Part shown: piece by piece, positions 1 to 8,143 of the stretch
Layout of the letters: the number at the start of each line of letters is the position of its first letter
How positions within the stretch are numbered: position 1 is the first letter of the stretch
Assembly: GCA_021647625.1 (NCBI GenBank)
Contig: JAKIUJ010000007.1
Location: forward strand, 1 to 43,583
DNA length: 43,583 nucleotides
Direction: 5' to 3'
From: Desulfobacula sp.
GTDB lineage: Bacteria; Desulfobacterota; Desulfobacteria; Desulfobacterales; Desulfobacteraceae
Notes under the pieces: generated by a model
Told to the model about the DNA's origin: nothing
Database searches by the model: none
The model's input: only the letters and a program-made list of their open reading frames with translations
Translations under genes and position numbers: made by a program

Positions 1-155
1 GCTAAATATTGTTCAGCGAATAAATTTCATTCAAAAACACTCTTAACCAAATTAACCACTTAAAATAACTACAAATTGTTTTTTAGATAAAACCTTAACT
101 TTTTGTATTTAGGGTGTTGAATGTGAGTTCAATGAAGATACACAAACGGCAAACA

Positions 156-171
156 TGGATTGAAAATTGCA
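156..171 (+). promoter_or_regulatory. sigma-54 (-24/-12) type promoter for the PEP-CTERM gene
   Basis: The sequence TGGATTGAAAATTGCA has GG and GC exactly 12 bases apart, as in the sigma-54 consensus TGGCACG-N4-TTGCW. The -12 half (TTGCA) is perfect; three central bases of the -24 half differ. It ends 47 bases before the chosen ATG. PEP-CTERM genes in other proteobacteria are known to be under sigma-54 control, which makes the match more credible. It is a pattern match only. Confidence 0.5.
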
Positions 172-218
172 TTCTTCTCTGGTTGTTAAGTAATTAATAT
201 TTGTAAAAGGTGAATTTA

Positions 219-878
219 ATGAAAAAGATTTTCTTCTTCACAACACTGATTATATTTGGTCTCACCATAGCGGCTCTTGCCGGCACTAGTACACCATTTT
301 TGCTGGCAGACCCTGACAATACCAAAGTCGAATATAAAACTTTTGTTCCCTATGACCTGATCGCACATGGAACCGACAACGAATTTACTGGAACTACCTG
401 GATTTTTGATGACACTTTTTTATTAAGTTCTCTGAGTCTTATCAACAAATACGACTTTGGAGACTCAGTACCTTGGGAAAATAACAATGCTGACAGTACA
501 TTCACCTTGAACTCAACAACAGCCTCAAAAACCGGAGAATGGACATATGCATCAGGATCACTTCTGGATTCAGATCCCGGCAATGATTTCCAGCTTTATT
601 TCAGTATTAAAGCCGCAAATGGTCAATCTGGGGGAGGATGGGATTTGTTCAGCATGAGAAGTGACTGGGATATAGGCAAGGCTGTTACCTGGAGCACCTT
701 AAATGATTTTTTTAAAACCGATCTGGATAATTTAGGTGACCATGATATATCACATATTTCATTTTGGAAAGGAAATATACCTAATGCAGTTCCTGAGCCG
801 GCAACACTTATGTTAATGGGATTTGGTTTGATCGGCCTTGCAAAGGCAGGCAGAAAAAAGACAAAGAACAAGATCTAA
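219..878 (+). CDS. PEP-CTERM sorting domain protein, exported
   Basis: A secreted protein of about 219 residues with no recognised central domain. The first ~22 residues (MKKIFFFTT... ending near AALAG) are a signal peptide. The last ~27 residues are a classic PEP-CTERM tag: VPEPAT, a hydrophobic stretch (LMLMGFGLIGLA), then a basic tail (GRKKTKNK). In this family the tag is recognised and cleaved by an exosortase (EpsH/XrtA type), and the proteins are linked to exopolysaccharide or surface matrix; no exosortase gene lies in this window. A GTG three codons upstream is possible, but the ATG at 219 has AAAGG at the right distance. The central region is rich in Ser, Thr, Asp and Asn, as is common for surface proteins. 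Function beyond export and sorting is unknown. Confidence 0.85.
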   Translation: MKKIFFFTTLIIFGLTIAALAGTSTPFLLADPDNTKVEYKTFVPYDLIAHGTDNEFTGTTWIFDDTFLLSSLSLINKYDFGDSVPWENNNADSTFTLNSTTASKTGEWTYASGSLLDSDPGNDFQLYFSIKAANGQSGGGWDLFSMRSDWDIGKAVTWSTLNDFFKTDLDNLGDHDISHISFWKGNIPNAVPEPATLMLMGFGLIGLAKAGRKKTKNKI

Positions 879-902
879 CTAAATATTTTTTATCAACATA
901 AG

Positions 903-933
903 GGTAGAAAATTCACTTTCTGCCTTTTTTTTA
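903..933 (+). terminator. intrinsic terminator after the PEP-CTERM gene
   Basis: The arms GGTAGAAA and TTTCTGCC pair over 8 bp (one G-T) around a short loop and are followed by a run of eight T. It lies 25 bases after the stop codon. Confidence 0.8.
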
Positions 934-960
934 TTTCCCCAACAAAAAAAAATTTTTCAT

Positions 961-1122
961 TAGGACTTGTGACGAAATAAACTTTACATTTTCAGAGCTG
1001 ATTCATCCCGCCCGGTTGCGTTGTGAAAACATACCGTATCTTGATATATCTTAGTTTCCACGCCTTACCGGCCAGGCGACGCAACTTGCAAAATTGGTAA
1101 TTAATTTTTCAGTGAACCCTTA
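961..1122. repeat. ~160 bp MITE-like inverted-repeat element, copy 1
   Basis: This stretch matches 6419-6581 over about 160 bases, with long identical blocks such as ATTCATCCCGCCCGGTTGCG and related ends. The right end read in reverse (TAAGGGTTCACTGAAAAAT) resembles the left end of the copies at 6419 and 18929, giving terminal inverted repeats of about 19 bp with consensus near TTARGGYTCACTCAAAAAT. CCGG/GCGT segments in the middle can also pair. There is no reading frame inside. The left end of this copy is diverged. It abuts the transposase remnant at 1143-1770; whether the two are related is unknown. Confidence 0.7.
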
Positions 1123-1142
1123 GGAACGTACATTGTAACTTC

Positions 1143-1770
1143 TCAAAGGGCATAATCGCAATGTGATGCTCTGAGCAATTCAAGAAAATTTATACGACTT
1201 TTGCTTTGGGTACTTTTAAACCATGCAGAAAATTGATTGCCGATATGGGTGCAGTAACCATTTTTGCCATCATGTCTGGCCCCTGTATCATCAATATTAA
1301 TATAGCTGGAAAATTTAAGCCCTGTGGATAAAATCATATCCTTTTCTTTATGGTACATGTCTTTGTTCTCGGATATGATCCTGTTGATCTGTCCGGTTGA
1401 AATATCCACACCATAATCTTTAAGCTGTTCAAAGATTAAAGGTTGCGTGACATGAGCATGATAGTATTGATATAGAATGAATGCTGTCAACGTTGAACCA
1501 AAATGACTTTTTGAGATTTTATTTGCTAAACCACCTATGACGTAATCACCGGATGGAGTTTTCTCCATTATTGTTATCCATAGGCACTTCAGGGTGCTCG
1601 ATAAATATGCTCAGACCATCCCAATGGGTTTTAAGGCTTATTAAAATTTTGTATTTAACATTGGACAGCAGATCTGAACCGGGATCGTCAGGATTGTGTG
1701 ACACTATAAAAGGCTGGAAACCCCTGCAACCCGTGAACTTAACGTTCGCTGCGAAACGAGAAGCATTCAC
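1143..1770 (-). pseudogene. scrambled remnant of an IS66-type transposase
   Basis: Two minus-strand fragments resemble IS66-family DDE transposases. The piece at 1143-1568 has the internal/catalytic region (VTQPLIFEQL, then NIDDTGARHDGKNGYCTHIG and KSRINFLELLR). The piece at 1546-1770 has the C-terminal region (HWDGLSIFIEHPEVPMDNNN). In an intact transposase the second piece comes after the first; here it lies upstream on the same strand, joined near 1555 in another frame. The arrangement can come from a deletion between two tandem copies or from an internal rearrangement. No intact ends or complete frame remain, so it should be inactive. Confidence 0.75.
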
Positions 1771-1792
1771 ATCGATATAGAATAAAAAAATA

Positions 1793-1839
1793 TTGCAAGA
1801 TCAAGTTGGTAATACTATACTGGTATTACAATTTGTAAT
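1793..1839 (+). promoter_or_regulatory. vapBC promoter with overlapping operator palindromes
   Basis: A -35 box TTGCAA (1793-1798) is followed after 17 bases by a -10 box TATACT (1816-1821). Two inverted repeats overlap it: GTAATAC/GTATTAC at 1809-1829, centred on the -10 box, and ATTACA/TGTAAT at 1826-1839. Antitoxin-toxin complexes of this type usually repress their own promoter, and these dyads are the natural candidate operators. Confidence 0.65.
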
Positions 1840-1852
1840 TTGGAGGTGAAAT

Positions 1853-2074
1853 ATGCGTGTAACAACAAAAGGACAAGTCACAATCCCTTTAAACGTTAGA
1901 GAAATTTTGGGTATCATGCCGGAAACTGATATTGATTTTAGGGAAGATAATGGAAGATTTTATATCGTTAAAATTAGCACACCCAAAAAGGCAAGAAAAT
2001 TTAGTAAGCTTCGAGGGATTGCTACAGCCAAAATGACTACTGATGAAATTATGAGCCTTACAAGAGAAGCATAA
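1853..2074 (+). CDS. vapB: AbrB/MazE-family antitoxin (VapB-like)
   Basis: A 73-residue protein whose first ~45 residues form a SpoVT/AbrB swapped-hairpin DNA-binding domain: the start RVTTKGQVTIPLNVREILGI is the family signature. The C-terminal part (about 46-73) would be the segment that wraps the toxin. Such antitoxins neutralise the partner RNase and, with it, repress the operon; palindromes suited to this lie over the promoter at 1809-1839. The ribosome binding site TGGAGGTG sits four bases before the ATG. The stop codon overlaps the start of the toxin gene by one base (TAATG), so the two are translationally coupled. Confidence 0.88.
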   Translation: MRVTTKGQVTIPLNVREILGIMPETDIDFREDNGRFYIVKISTPKKARKFSKLRGIATAKMTTDEIMSLTREA

Positions 2075-2508
2075 TGAATGGTATATTTATTGATTCGTGT
2101 GTCTTGCTGGATTTGTTTACTGACGATCTTGTCTGGGCAGATTGGTCAGAAAAAGTATTAAATGAATTCGCACAAACTAACACATTCCATATAAATTCAA
2201 TCGTTTATACTGAAGTCTCAATTGGTTTTAATAGAATCGAAGAGGTAGAAGAAGCTATTTCCGAACTTAATATAAAGGTGGTTGAGATTCCCCGTGAGGC
2301 ACTTTTTCTTGCAGGCAAAGTATTCCTTAAATACAAAAGAAATAAAGGAATTAAAAATTCTCCCTTACCTGATTTTTTTATTGGTGCACATGCTGCTGTA
2401 TCAGAATTTGATTTGATAACTAGGGATTCAGCAAGATATAAAACATATTTTCCATCACTTAAACTAATCCATCCTGATAGTAAAATGGCACCGAATGCGG
2501 ATAAATAG
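2074..2508 (+). CDS. vapC: PIN-domain toxin, VapC-like ribonuclease
   Basis: A 144-residue PIN-domain protein of normal VapC length. Acidic residues expected at the metal site are visible: Asp in IFIDSCVLLDLF near the N-terminus, Glu in VYTEVSIGF, and the Asp pair region LPDFFIGAHA followed by LITRDSARYKTYFP near the C-terminus. VapC toxins are Mg2+-dependent RNases that cut tRNA or rRNA when free of antitoxin; the target cannot be read from sequence. It overlaps the antitoxin stop by one base. The pair sits beside a transposase remnant, a common place for toxin-antitoxin modules. Confidence 0.88.
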   Translation: MNGIFIDSCVLLDLFTDDLVWADWSEKVLNEFAQTNTFHINSIVYTEVSIGFNRIEEVEEAISELNIKVVEIPREALFLAGKVFLKYKRNKGIKNSPLPDFFIGAHAAVSEFDLITRDSARYKTYFPSLKLIHPDSKMAPNADK

Positions 2509-2557
2509 TAATCAAAATATCACGAACAAGGATGAAATACAGGGGACTTGGAATTAT

Positions 2558-2580
2558 AGGGATTATTAAATCCCTTTTTT
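2558..2580 (+). terminator. intrinsic terminator after vapBC
   Basis: AGGGATT and AATCCCT pair around an ATTA loop and are followed by six T. The hairpin overlaps the last codons of the convergent U32 gene, so it serves the plus-strand transcript. Confidence 0.7.
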
Positions 2581-4818
2581 ATACTGGGTGGTCGTTGTGG
2601 GATAAATATGTTGAGAAAGATCCTTTATGTAATCGGGATTTTCATACAATAGATCTTCAAACAGCTTTATTATCTGCGATTTATCCATATTAATTTTTGT
2701 GCCGGTTTTTATATCCCTTAGATCAATGAAAAACCCGGAGAAGAAATTTGGAAGATCTGTGATGATATCTGTATTTAAAAAGTTGACGTCATTGTAAATG
2801 CAATGATAGTTTCCCAGTATTTTTTTAATTAAAAGCCGCTCTTTTTTTAAATTTGTAATTGAAGACGATTTAATGCAATCCTGAAGGCATGTGGCATCCA
2901 ATGTATGTTTTTCACATCCAATGGTCTGATGATGAAGACAAAGTCTTGTGGTCAACAGCAAAATGGGATGATAGATACTATAATATAATTCAAAATTTTC
3001 AGGTTTTATCAGCCTTTTTATTTGATGTTTGCTGATTTCATTTGAGATAAATGATCCGGAACAATTAAATTTTTCTTTTAAACATAAAAGGCTGAAAGAG
3101 TTAACAATATTAAGATAGGGACCGGCTATCCATGGGATTTTTCTTTTATAGGCTTCAAAAGCGATCCCTGTGTTATTTGTTACGATGCGTTTGGGGTGGA
3201 CCAAATCCAGAAATTTAACAGCATTTTTATAATTTTCTTCGATTAGGATTGACGGAAACCAGGGGGTTAGCTTTTTATTTTTTAAAAATAGGTCAGAAAG
3301 TGCCAGAGAGTTATCGGGGAAATGATTGGGAAGCTGAAAATAGACATTGGAAACCGTTTTTTCATCAAGGTGGATATCCTTTGGGGAGGAAATTAACACA
3401 GCAAGCGTGGGATTTGTTTTTAATGGTTTTGGCTTTTCAAAAAAGGGAACCTCAATCGGGGTAGTCATATTTTTTGAACCATTCAAGATGAACAGTATCC
3501 TTTTTTTTATTAAGGTCACCTCTTTAAACGGGATAAAGAGATTTTCTGCAAGATTTTTCAATTCCATATCTTTAAGAAAATAAGCTGTATCGTTGATAGC
3601 TTTGAAACTTTCCATAAAAAAAATATAATTCAGGGCTTTGGCTGAACTGTTCTTGTCCTTTTGCGCAAGAACAATCTTAGAAGACACGGTAAATGAGGTG
3701 TCAAAAGTCTTTACCAGAACGGTTAAAGGTGTGTTCTGTTTACCTGAAATGATGATTTTTAATGGCGGTTTGGCCACACTGAATTGCTTTATTTTATTTT
3801 TAACCCTGGTATTTATTTTTTCTTTTCCATCATAATATTTTATTTTTTCTTTTTTTAACTGGTCATTCATTGAATGCGTCATTACGGAAAATCGTTTTGC
3901 AGAATGGTCACGGGGATTATCAATAAACATATTTTTATTGATATCGCCCATTAAATACGCATTTGAAAAATCACGGTTAAACACCTTATAAAAGTCACTA
4001 TTGTCATCGTTTAATATGCCATGATTGAAAAAATAGCGGAGTTGGTTTTTCCAGCAATTTACCACCGTGTATACGTAGTCGAGTTTTTTTATCCTTCCTT
4101 CGATTTTTATTGATCCAACCCCTGCATCGAATAATTTTTCCAGATCAAAATAGGCTGAATTATCTTTGAGATTAAGGGGGAAATTTTTACCTTCGGGCGT
4201 TGTTAAATATCTGTCCCTGCATGGCTGGCTGCACCTGCCGCGATTTCCCGAGTTACCGCTAAAAACAGAGCTTAGGTAGCAAATGCCTGAAAAAGAGATA
4301 CACTGGGAACCATGGACAAAAATTTCCGTCAGCATATTGTTTTTTTGTGCAACGCAAGTTAATCGTTTTATCTCATTAATATTTAACTCTCTTGATAGAT
4401 TCACCCGTTTTGCCGCAAGTTGATTTAAAAAATGGATCTGGCCTTCATTATGTGTTGTCAACTGGGTGGAAGCATGGATATTAAGACCTTTAAAATATTT
4501 GGATAATAGATAAAACAATCCTAAATCCTGAACAATGATGCCATCAATCTGGGTATTTACCAATTTGTTCAGCAAACGTATAAGATCCGGGATTTCACTT
4601 CCCACAATTATAATATTAAGGGTTAAGAAAACTTCACAATGATGTTTATGGGCAAGATTTATAATACCGTGTAAATCTTCAAAATTTATATTTGTTGCCC
4701 GGTTTCTGGCATTAAATTTATTCAGACCACAGTATATAGCATCCGCACCCGCTGCAATGGCAGCCTTTATAGAATCGATATCTCCGCCGGGTGCCAGTAA
4801 TTCAATTTTTCTTTTCAT
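2566..4818 (-). CDS. U32 peptidase family protein (RlhA/YdcP-like)
   Basis: A 750-residue protein of the U32 family. The N-terminal start ELLAPGGDIDSIKAAIAAGA and the following AIYCGLNKFNARNRATN are typical of the family's TIM-barrel. The family signature appears at about 165-200: VHGSQCISFSGICYLSSVFS followed by GNRGRCSQPCR, with cysteines that bind an iron-sulfur cluster in characterised relatives. Late cysteines (CEKHTLDATCLQDC) may complete such a site. Relatives include RlhA, needed for hydroxylation of a 23S rRNA cytidine, UbiU/V, and proteins annotated as collagenase-like. The length (~650-800) and a divergent C-terminal half fit the RlhA-type branch best, but the exact substrate is not settled. 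It stands alone, convergent with vapBC. Confidence 0.82.
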   Translation of the reverse strand: MKRKIELLAPGGDIDSIKAAIAAGADAIYCGLNKFNARNRATNINFEDLHGIINLAHKHHCEVFLTLNIIIVGSEIPDLIRLLNKLVNTQIDGIIVQDLGLFYLLSKYFKGLNIHASTQLTTHNEGQIHFLNQLAAKRVNLSRELNINEIKRLTCVAQKNNMLTEIFVHGSQCISFSGICYLSSVFSGNSGNRGRCSQPCRDRYLTTPEGKNFPLNLKDNSAYFDLEKLFDAGVGSIKIEGRIKKLDYVYTVVNCWKNQLRYFFNHGILNDDNSDFYKVFNRDFSNAYLMGDINKNMFIDNPRDHSAKRFSVMTHSMNDQLKKEKIKYYDGKEKINTRVKNKIKQFSVAKPPLKIIISGKQNTPLTVLVKTFDTSFTVSSKIVLAQKDKNSSAKALNYIFFMESFKAINDTAYFLKDMELKNLAENLFIPFKEVTLIKKRILFILNGSKNMTTPIEVPFFEKPKPLKTNPTLAVLISSPKDIHLDEKTVSNVYFQLPNHFPDNSLALSDLFLKNKKLTPWFPSILIEENYKNAVKFLDLVHPKRIVTNNTGIAFEAYKRKIPWIAGPYLNIVNSFSLLCLKEKFNCSGSFISNEISKHQIKRLIKPENFELYYSIYHPILLLTTRLCLHHQTIGCEKHTLDATCLQDCIKSSSITNLKKERLLIKKILGNYHCIYNDVNFLNTDIITDLPNFFSGFFIDLRDIKTGTKINMDKSQIIKLFEDLLYENPDYIKDLSQHIYPTTTTQYKKGI

Positions 4819-4941
4819 GGCACTGATTATAGCATAGTTGAAAATTTGGGGGGAGGTATAGGTTATGGCCTATAAAAAAAGTTATAGTCATATTTTTAAT
4901 TCCGAAAATACATTTATTGAACCTTTTATGGGTTTTTTTTA

Positions 4942-4979
4942 AAGTCAAGATTGACTTGGTAATTTAAAAATAATATTCT
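4942..4979 (+). promoter_or_regulatory. sigma-70 promoter with palindrome upstream of the hydrolase gene
   Basis: TTGACT (4951-4956), a 17-base spacer and TATTCT (4974-4979) make a good sigma-70 promoter about 70 bases before the ATG at 5047. A perfect 7-bp inverted repeat, AAGTCAA-GA-TTGACTT (4942-4957), covers the -35 box and could be an operator. Confidence 0.55.
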
Positions 4980-5046
4980 GTTAAAAGCATTGAGTTGCAT
5001 TCAATAAAAATTATCAGAAAATCGTCAAATAAATATCAGAGCGTCC

Positions 5047-5940
5047 ATGGGTAAAAAAAAATGTATAGCATTATGCCTGATAACTTTCGTTTGTATTATG
5101 GGCAATAGAATCAGCATTGATAACAAACTCAATGAACCTGATCCTATCCTGAGAAAAGATGCCGTCATTCTCATACACGGATTGGGGCGAACAAGCTGGT
5201 CTTTGATCCAGATGGAATGGCATCTGAGAAAAATGGGATATGCTGTGTTCAACCTGGATTTTCCTGCTGCAAAAAATACAATTGAGTACATATCTTCCCA
5301 CTATCTGGCAAAGCAGGTTGAGGCCTTAAATCGTGATTTTGGAAAAATTCATTTTGTCACCCATTCATTTGGGGGTATTATTTTAAGATATTATCTCAAG
5401 GATCATCAGATCCCAAATATAGGCAGGGTTGTGATGCTTAGCCCGCCAAACCAGGGCAGTCTTTTGACTGATAAATTAAGAAATAATAAATTGTATAGGT
5501 ATCTCACCGGCCCGGCAGGGCAGCAAACGGGAACGGATAAGAAGAGTATTCCAAGCCAGCTTGGTCCTGTTGATTTTGAGTTAGGGGTGATCGCCGGAAA
5601 TGTAAGTCTGAACCCCATACTTTCGTTCTGGATACCCGGCGAGGATGACGGAAAGCTATCCATAAACACCACCAAGGTATCCGGGATGAAAGATTTTTTG
5701 CTCGTTCCTTTTAATCATACATATATAATGGAAAAACCTGAAGTCATATCCGAGGTGGTTCATTTTCTTGGCCGGGGGCGATTTTCCCCTACCTTAACCT
5801 ACGCTCTTTCCAAGCCTAAAGACAGTATCATGGCAAAAATAAGAAACAAGGTTTTACCTTACACCAATTTTTCGCCGGCAAATAGCCGAACCGGTTTATT
5901 TCAGAAAGCCAGCACGCTATATCTGGGTCTGTGTCCGTGA
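5047..5940 (+). CDS. alpha/beta hydrolase, lipase-like
   Basis: A 297-residue alpha/beta hydrolase. The oxyanion-hole motif HGLGRTSW is near residue 41. The nucleophile elbow THSFGG near residue 105 supplies the catalytic Ser. GEDDGKLS carries a candidate acid and NHTYIM the likely catalytic His near residue 225. The pattern (HGLGR, THSFGG, DG.ls, NHtyim) resembles bacterial lipase/PGAP1-like hydrolases acting on esters or lipids. The N-terminus has a hydrophobic stretch (CIALCLITFVCIMG) after three lysines, suggesting export or membrane anchoring without a clear cleavage site. The last ~45 residues (after FLGRGRF) look unlike the family and may be a read-on tail. The ribosome binding site is weak. 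It is convergent with a broken enoyl-CoA hydratase gene. Confidence 0.75.
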   Translation: MGKKKCIALCLITFVCIMGNRISIDNKLNEPDPILRKDAVILIHGLGRTSWSLIQMEWHLRKMGYAVFNLDFPAAKNTIEYISSHYLAKQVEALNRDFGKIHFVTHSFGGIILRYYLKDHQIPNIGRVVMLSPPNQGSLLTDKLRNNKLYRYLTGPAGQQTGTDKKSIPSQLGPVDFELGVIAGNVSLNPILSFWIPGEDDGKLSINTTKVSGMKDFLLVPFNHTYIMEKPEVISEVVHFLGRGRFSPTLTYALSKPKDSIMAKIRNKVLPYTNFSPANSRTGLFQKASTLYLGLCP

Positions 5941-5965
5941 TTGAAAATCATTTTAATGGCAAATA

Positions 5966-6376
5966 TCATTTCCCTTTAAAATTGGGTGCTCGTTTTTCAA
6001 GCAGGGCTGCAATGCCTTCTTTTGAATCCTCCATCCCAAATGTTCGCGCCTGGTGCAATGCTTCTATCTCGGCTGCCCTTACCGGTTGCCAGTCAAGCTC
6101 TCTGTATATGGATTGCTTCATCATCTGGACGGCTGCCGGAGCGCTTTTCGCAATCTCCCGGGCAAGGTCCAGGGCGATGTCCATAACCCTGTCTTCATTC
6201 ACTGCATCATTGATAAGCCCCATTCGGGCAGCGGCTTGACCGGTAATTGTTTTTCCGGTAAACAAGAGTTCATTGGCCCTTGCTACGCCCACAAGTCTCG
6301 GGAGAATATAGGAGACAGCCATGCCGGAATGAATACCGAGTCTGGCAAAATTGGCCCCCAGCTTGGCTTTTTTGAA
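5966..6376 (-). pseudogene. enoyl-CoA hydratase/isomerase (crotonase) gene, 5' half missing
   Basis: The minus strand encodes the C-terminal ~135 residues of a crotonase. Recognisable parts are AKLGANFARLGIHSGMA, then ILPRLVGVARANELLFTGK, and a normal family C-terminus ending in EKRAPNFKGK. Family members are about 260 residues and need the preceding half for the first part of the oxyanion hole and CoA site. The frame continues upstream of the Met at 6322 with family sequence and then hits a stop just before 6376, about 40 bases from the repeat element at 6419-6581. The gene is therefore a 3' remnant and not a short gene starting at 6322. Confidence 0.85.
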
Positions 6377-6418
6377 AAAAGATCATTAATGTTGATTTTA
6401 TTAATTTGTTACTGTATT

Positions 6419-6581
6419 ATAAGAACTCATTCAAAAATAACTTTACATTTTGAGAGCCGATTCATCCCGCCCGGTTGCGTTGTGAAAATACAACATATCA
6501 TGATATGCCCTATTTCCCACGCCTTACCGGTCAGGCGACTCAACTTGTAAAATTGGTAATTGATTTTTGAGTGAGCCCTAA
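6419..6581. repeat. ~160 bp MITE-like inverted-repeat element, copy 2
   Basis: This is the best preserved copy. The right end in reverse (TTAGGGCTCACTCAAAAATC) and the left end (AGAACTCATTCAAAAATAAC) form imperfect terminal inverted repeats. CATATCATGATATG in the centre is a perfect palindrome, flanked by CCGGT/ACCGG arms. Copies are at 961-1122 (full) and 18929-19000 (partial). It sits between the truncated crotonase gene and the solute-binding protein gene, and its right end lies 25 bases before the latter's ATG, so it forms part of that gene's leader or promoter region. Confidence 0.75.
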
Positions 6582-6605
6582 TCCTAAATCTAAGGAGAAA
6601 TATTC

Positions 6606-8111
6606 ATGAAAAAAATTATTTGTGCTGTTCTCGTGTTCTCGGCTGTTTTGTTTTCGACTCAGGTAATGGCCAAGACACTTCGGGTGGTCAATTTTGGAGC
6701 TGATATCCCCGGGATTACATCCCTGGATCAAGCATTTGATCCTGACTCCTATTCTGTAATTACACAAATTTTTGACAGTCTGATTGCTATTGATTTAAAA
6801 GGGAAGCTTGTACCATCTCTGGCCACGTCCTGGAAGCTGGTTGATCAAAAGACCTATGAATTTGAATTGCGAAAAGGAGTCAAATTTCATAACGGTGAAG
6901 CCTTCACCGGAGATAGTGTAAAATATACGTACGAAACGGTTATCAATCCTGAAACAAAGGCGGGCAATGCATGGATTCTAAGCTCCATAAACAGTGTGGA
7001 CGTTTTAGGCCCGCATAAAATTAAAATCAACTTAAAACATCCGGATGGGATGTTCTTATATCGTCTGTCCATGTTTGGTTCCATCGCACCGGTTAACTAT
7101 ATCAAAGAAAAGGGCATGGATAATTTTTTAAAAAATCCAGTTGGGACAGGACCATTCAGTTTTGTCCGCTGGGATAAGGGAAAGGAAATCGTTCTTAAAA
7201 AAAATCCTTCTTACTGGGAAAAGGGATTTCCAATTTATGATGAATTGATTTTTAAAATTATACCTGAAGATCAGTGGGTGGATGCACTTAAACAGGACAA
7301 AGTAGATGTGGTGACCAGTATCCATCCGGACCAGATGAAAGATGTGATTTCTGACGGTCGGTTTAAAACCATGCAGCAATTGGTATTGCAGGGTTACTGG
7401 GTCATGCTCCGAAATAAGGGACCCCTTTCTGATATTAATGTGAGAAAGGCTATTAACCATGCTGTGGATAAACAAAAACTGATCAATGTTCAAAACGGAG
7501 GTATTGGAACCCCTCTCAACTCCTTAGGTAAACTGGGTGAAATCGGTAAACATCCCAACCTGAAAGGGTATGGATACAGCCCTGTTATTGCCCGGATTCT
7601 GCTCGAAAAAGCAGGATATAAAGAGGGGTTTAAGCTTAAAGCCATTACGATTAAAGGGGCTGAACCTCTGTCCAATGCGATTAAAGACGATTTGGCTAAA
7701 ATTGGGATTGACCTTGAGTTAGAAGTGGTCTCCCGTCCTGAATGGGCAAAAAAAATAATTGTGGGTAAGATTAAAGGAAAGCCCTACGATGTGGATATGG
7801 CCATCAACCTGGTGGACAACCCCATTGTCAACCTTGCCTTTCATGCAGGGCTGTTCCTCGCGTCTGCAAGTCCCTGGTCTTTAACAAATGATCCTGAGTT
7901 TGATAAACGATTCCAAGATGCTTTATTTAAGGCAACAGACCAGGAGCACGTCATCGCCCTGGAAGGCCTTGATAAATATATCCATGACCAGGCAATGATG
8001 CTGTTCACCTTCCAGCCCCAGCGTGTGTTTGCCATGAAAAAAGAGGTCATGATACCGGGTGTCGGTATTAATGGACATGTGGACTATTTTGTCTTTTCAC
8101 ATGCAAGGTAG
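6606..8111 (+). CDS. ABC transporter substrate-binding protein, family 5 (peptide/nickel type)
   Basis: A 501-residue periplasmic binding protein of the DppA/OppA/NikA family (SBP_bac_5), of typical length. A signal peptide is clear: MKKIICAVLVFSAVLFSTQVMA, with cleavage after AMA-type residues VMA. Family segments follow in order: SYSVITQIFDSLI, LVPSLATSWKL, YEFELRKGVKFHNGEAFTGD, and PVGTGPFSFVRWDKGKEIVLKKNPSYW. This family delivers oligopeptides, nickel, or other small solutes to an ABC importer. No permease or ATPase gene is next to it, so it is an orphan here and must share a transporter or act in sensing. AAGGAGA gives a good ribosome binding site. Its upstream region is occupied by the repeat element at 6419-6581. 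The ligand cannot be told from sequence. Confidence 0.9.
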   Translation: MKKIICAVLVFSAVLFSTQVMAKTLRVVNFGADIPGITSLDQAFDPDSYSVITQIFDSLIAIDLKGKLVPSLATSWKLVDQKTYEFELRKGVKFHNGEAFTGDSVKYTYETVINPETKAGNAWILSSINSVDVLGPHKIKINLKHPDGMFLYRLSMFGSIAPVNYIKEKGMDNFLKNPVGTGPFSFVRWDKGKEIVLKKNPSYWEKGFPIYDELIFKIIPEDQWVDALKQDKVDVVTSIHPDQMKDVISDGRFKTMQQLVLQGYWVMLRNKGPLSDINVRKAINHAVDKQKLINVQNGGIGTPLNSLGKLGEIGKHPNLKGYGYSPVIARILLEKAGYKEGFKLKAITIKGAEPLSNAIKDDLAKIGIDLELEVVSRPEWAKKIIVGKIKGKPYDVDMAINLVDNPIVNLAFHAGLFLASASPWSLTNDPEFDKRFQDALFKATDQEHVIALEGLDKYIHDQAMMLFTFQPQRVFAMKKEVMIPGVGINGHVDYFVFSHAR

Positions 8112-8143
8112 TATCGGTACGTCCCTGAAAATATAATAATTTT

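Noticed and set aside
5931-6239. Plus-strand frames over the crotonase remnant
   Set aside because: They are shadows; the minus-strand frame has clear crotonase sequence.
5966-6322. A short intact crotonase gene starting at the Met at 6322
   Set aside because: Family sequence continues upstream of that Met in frame, and the essential N-terminal half is missing, so it is a remnant.
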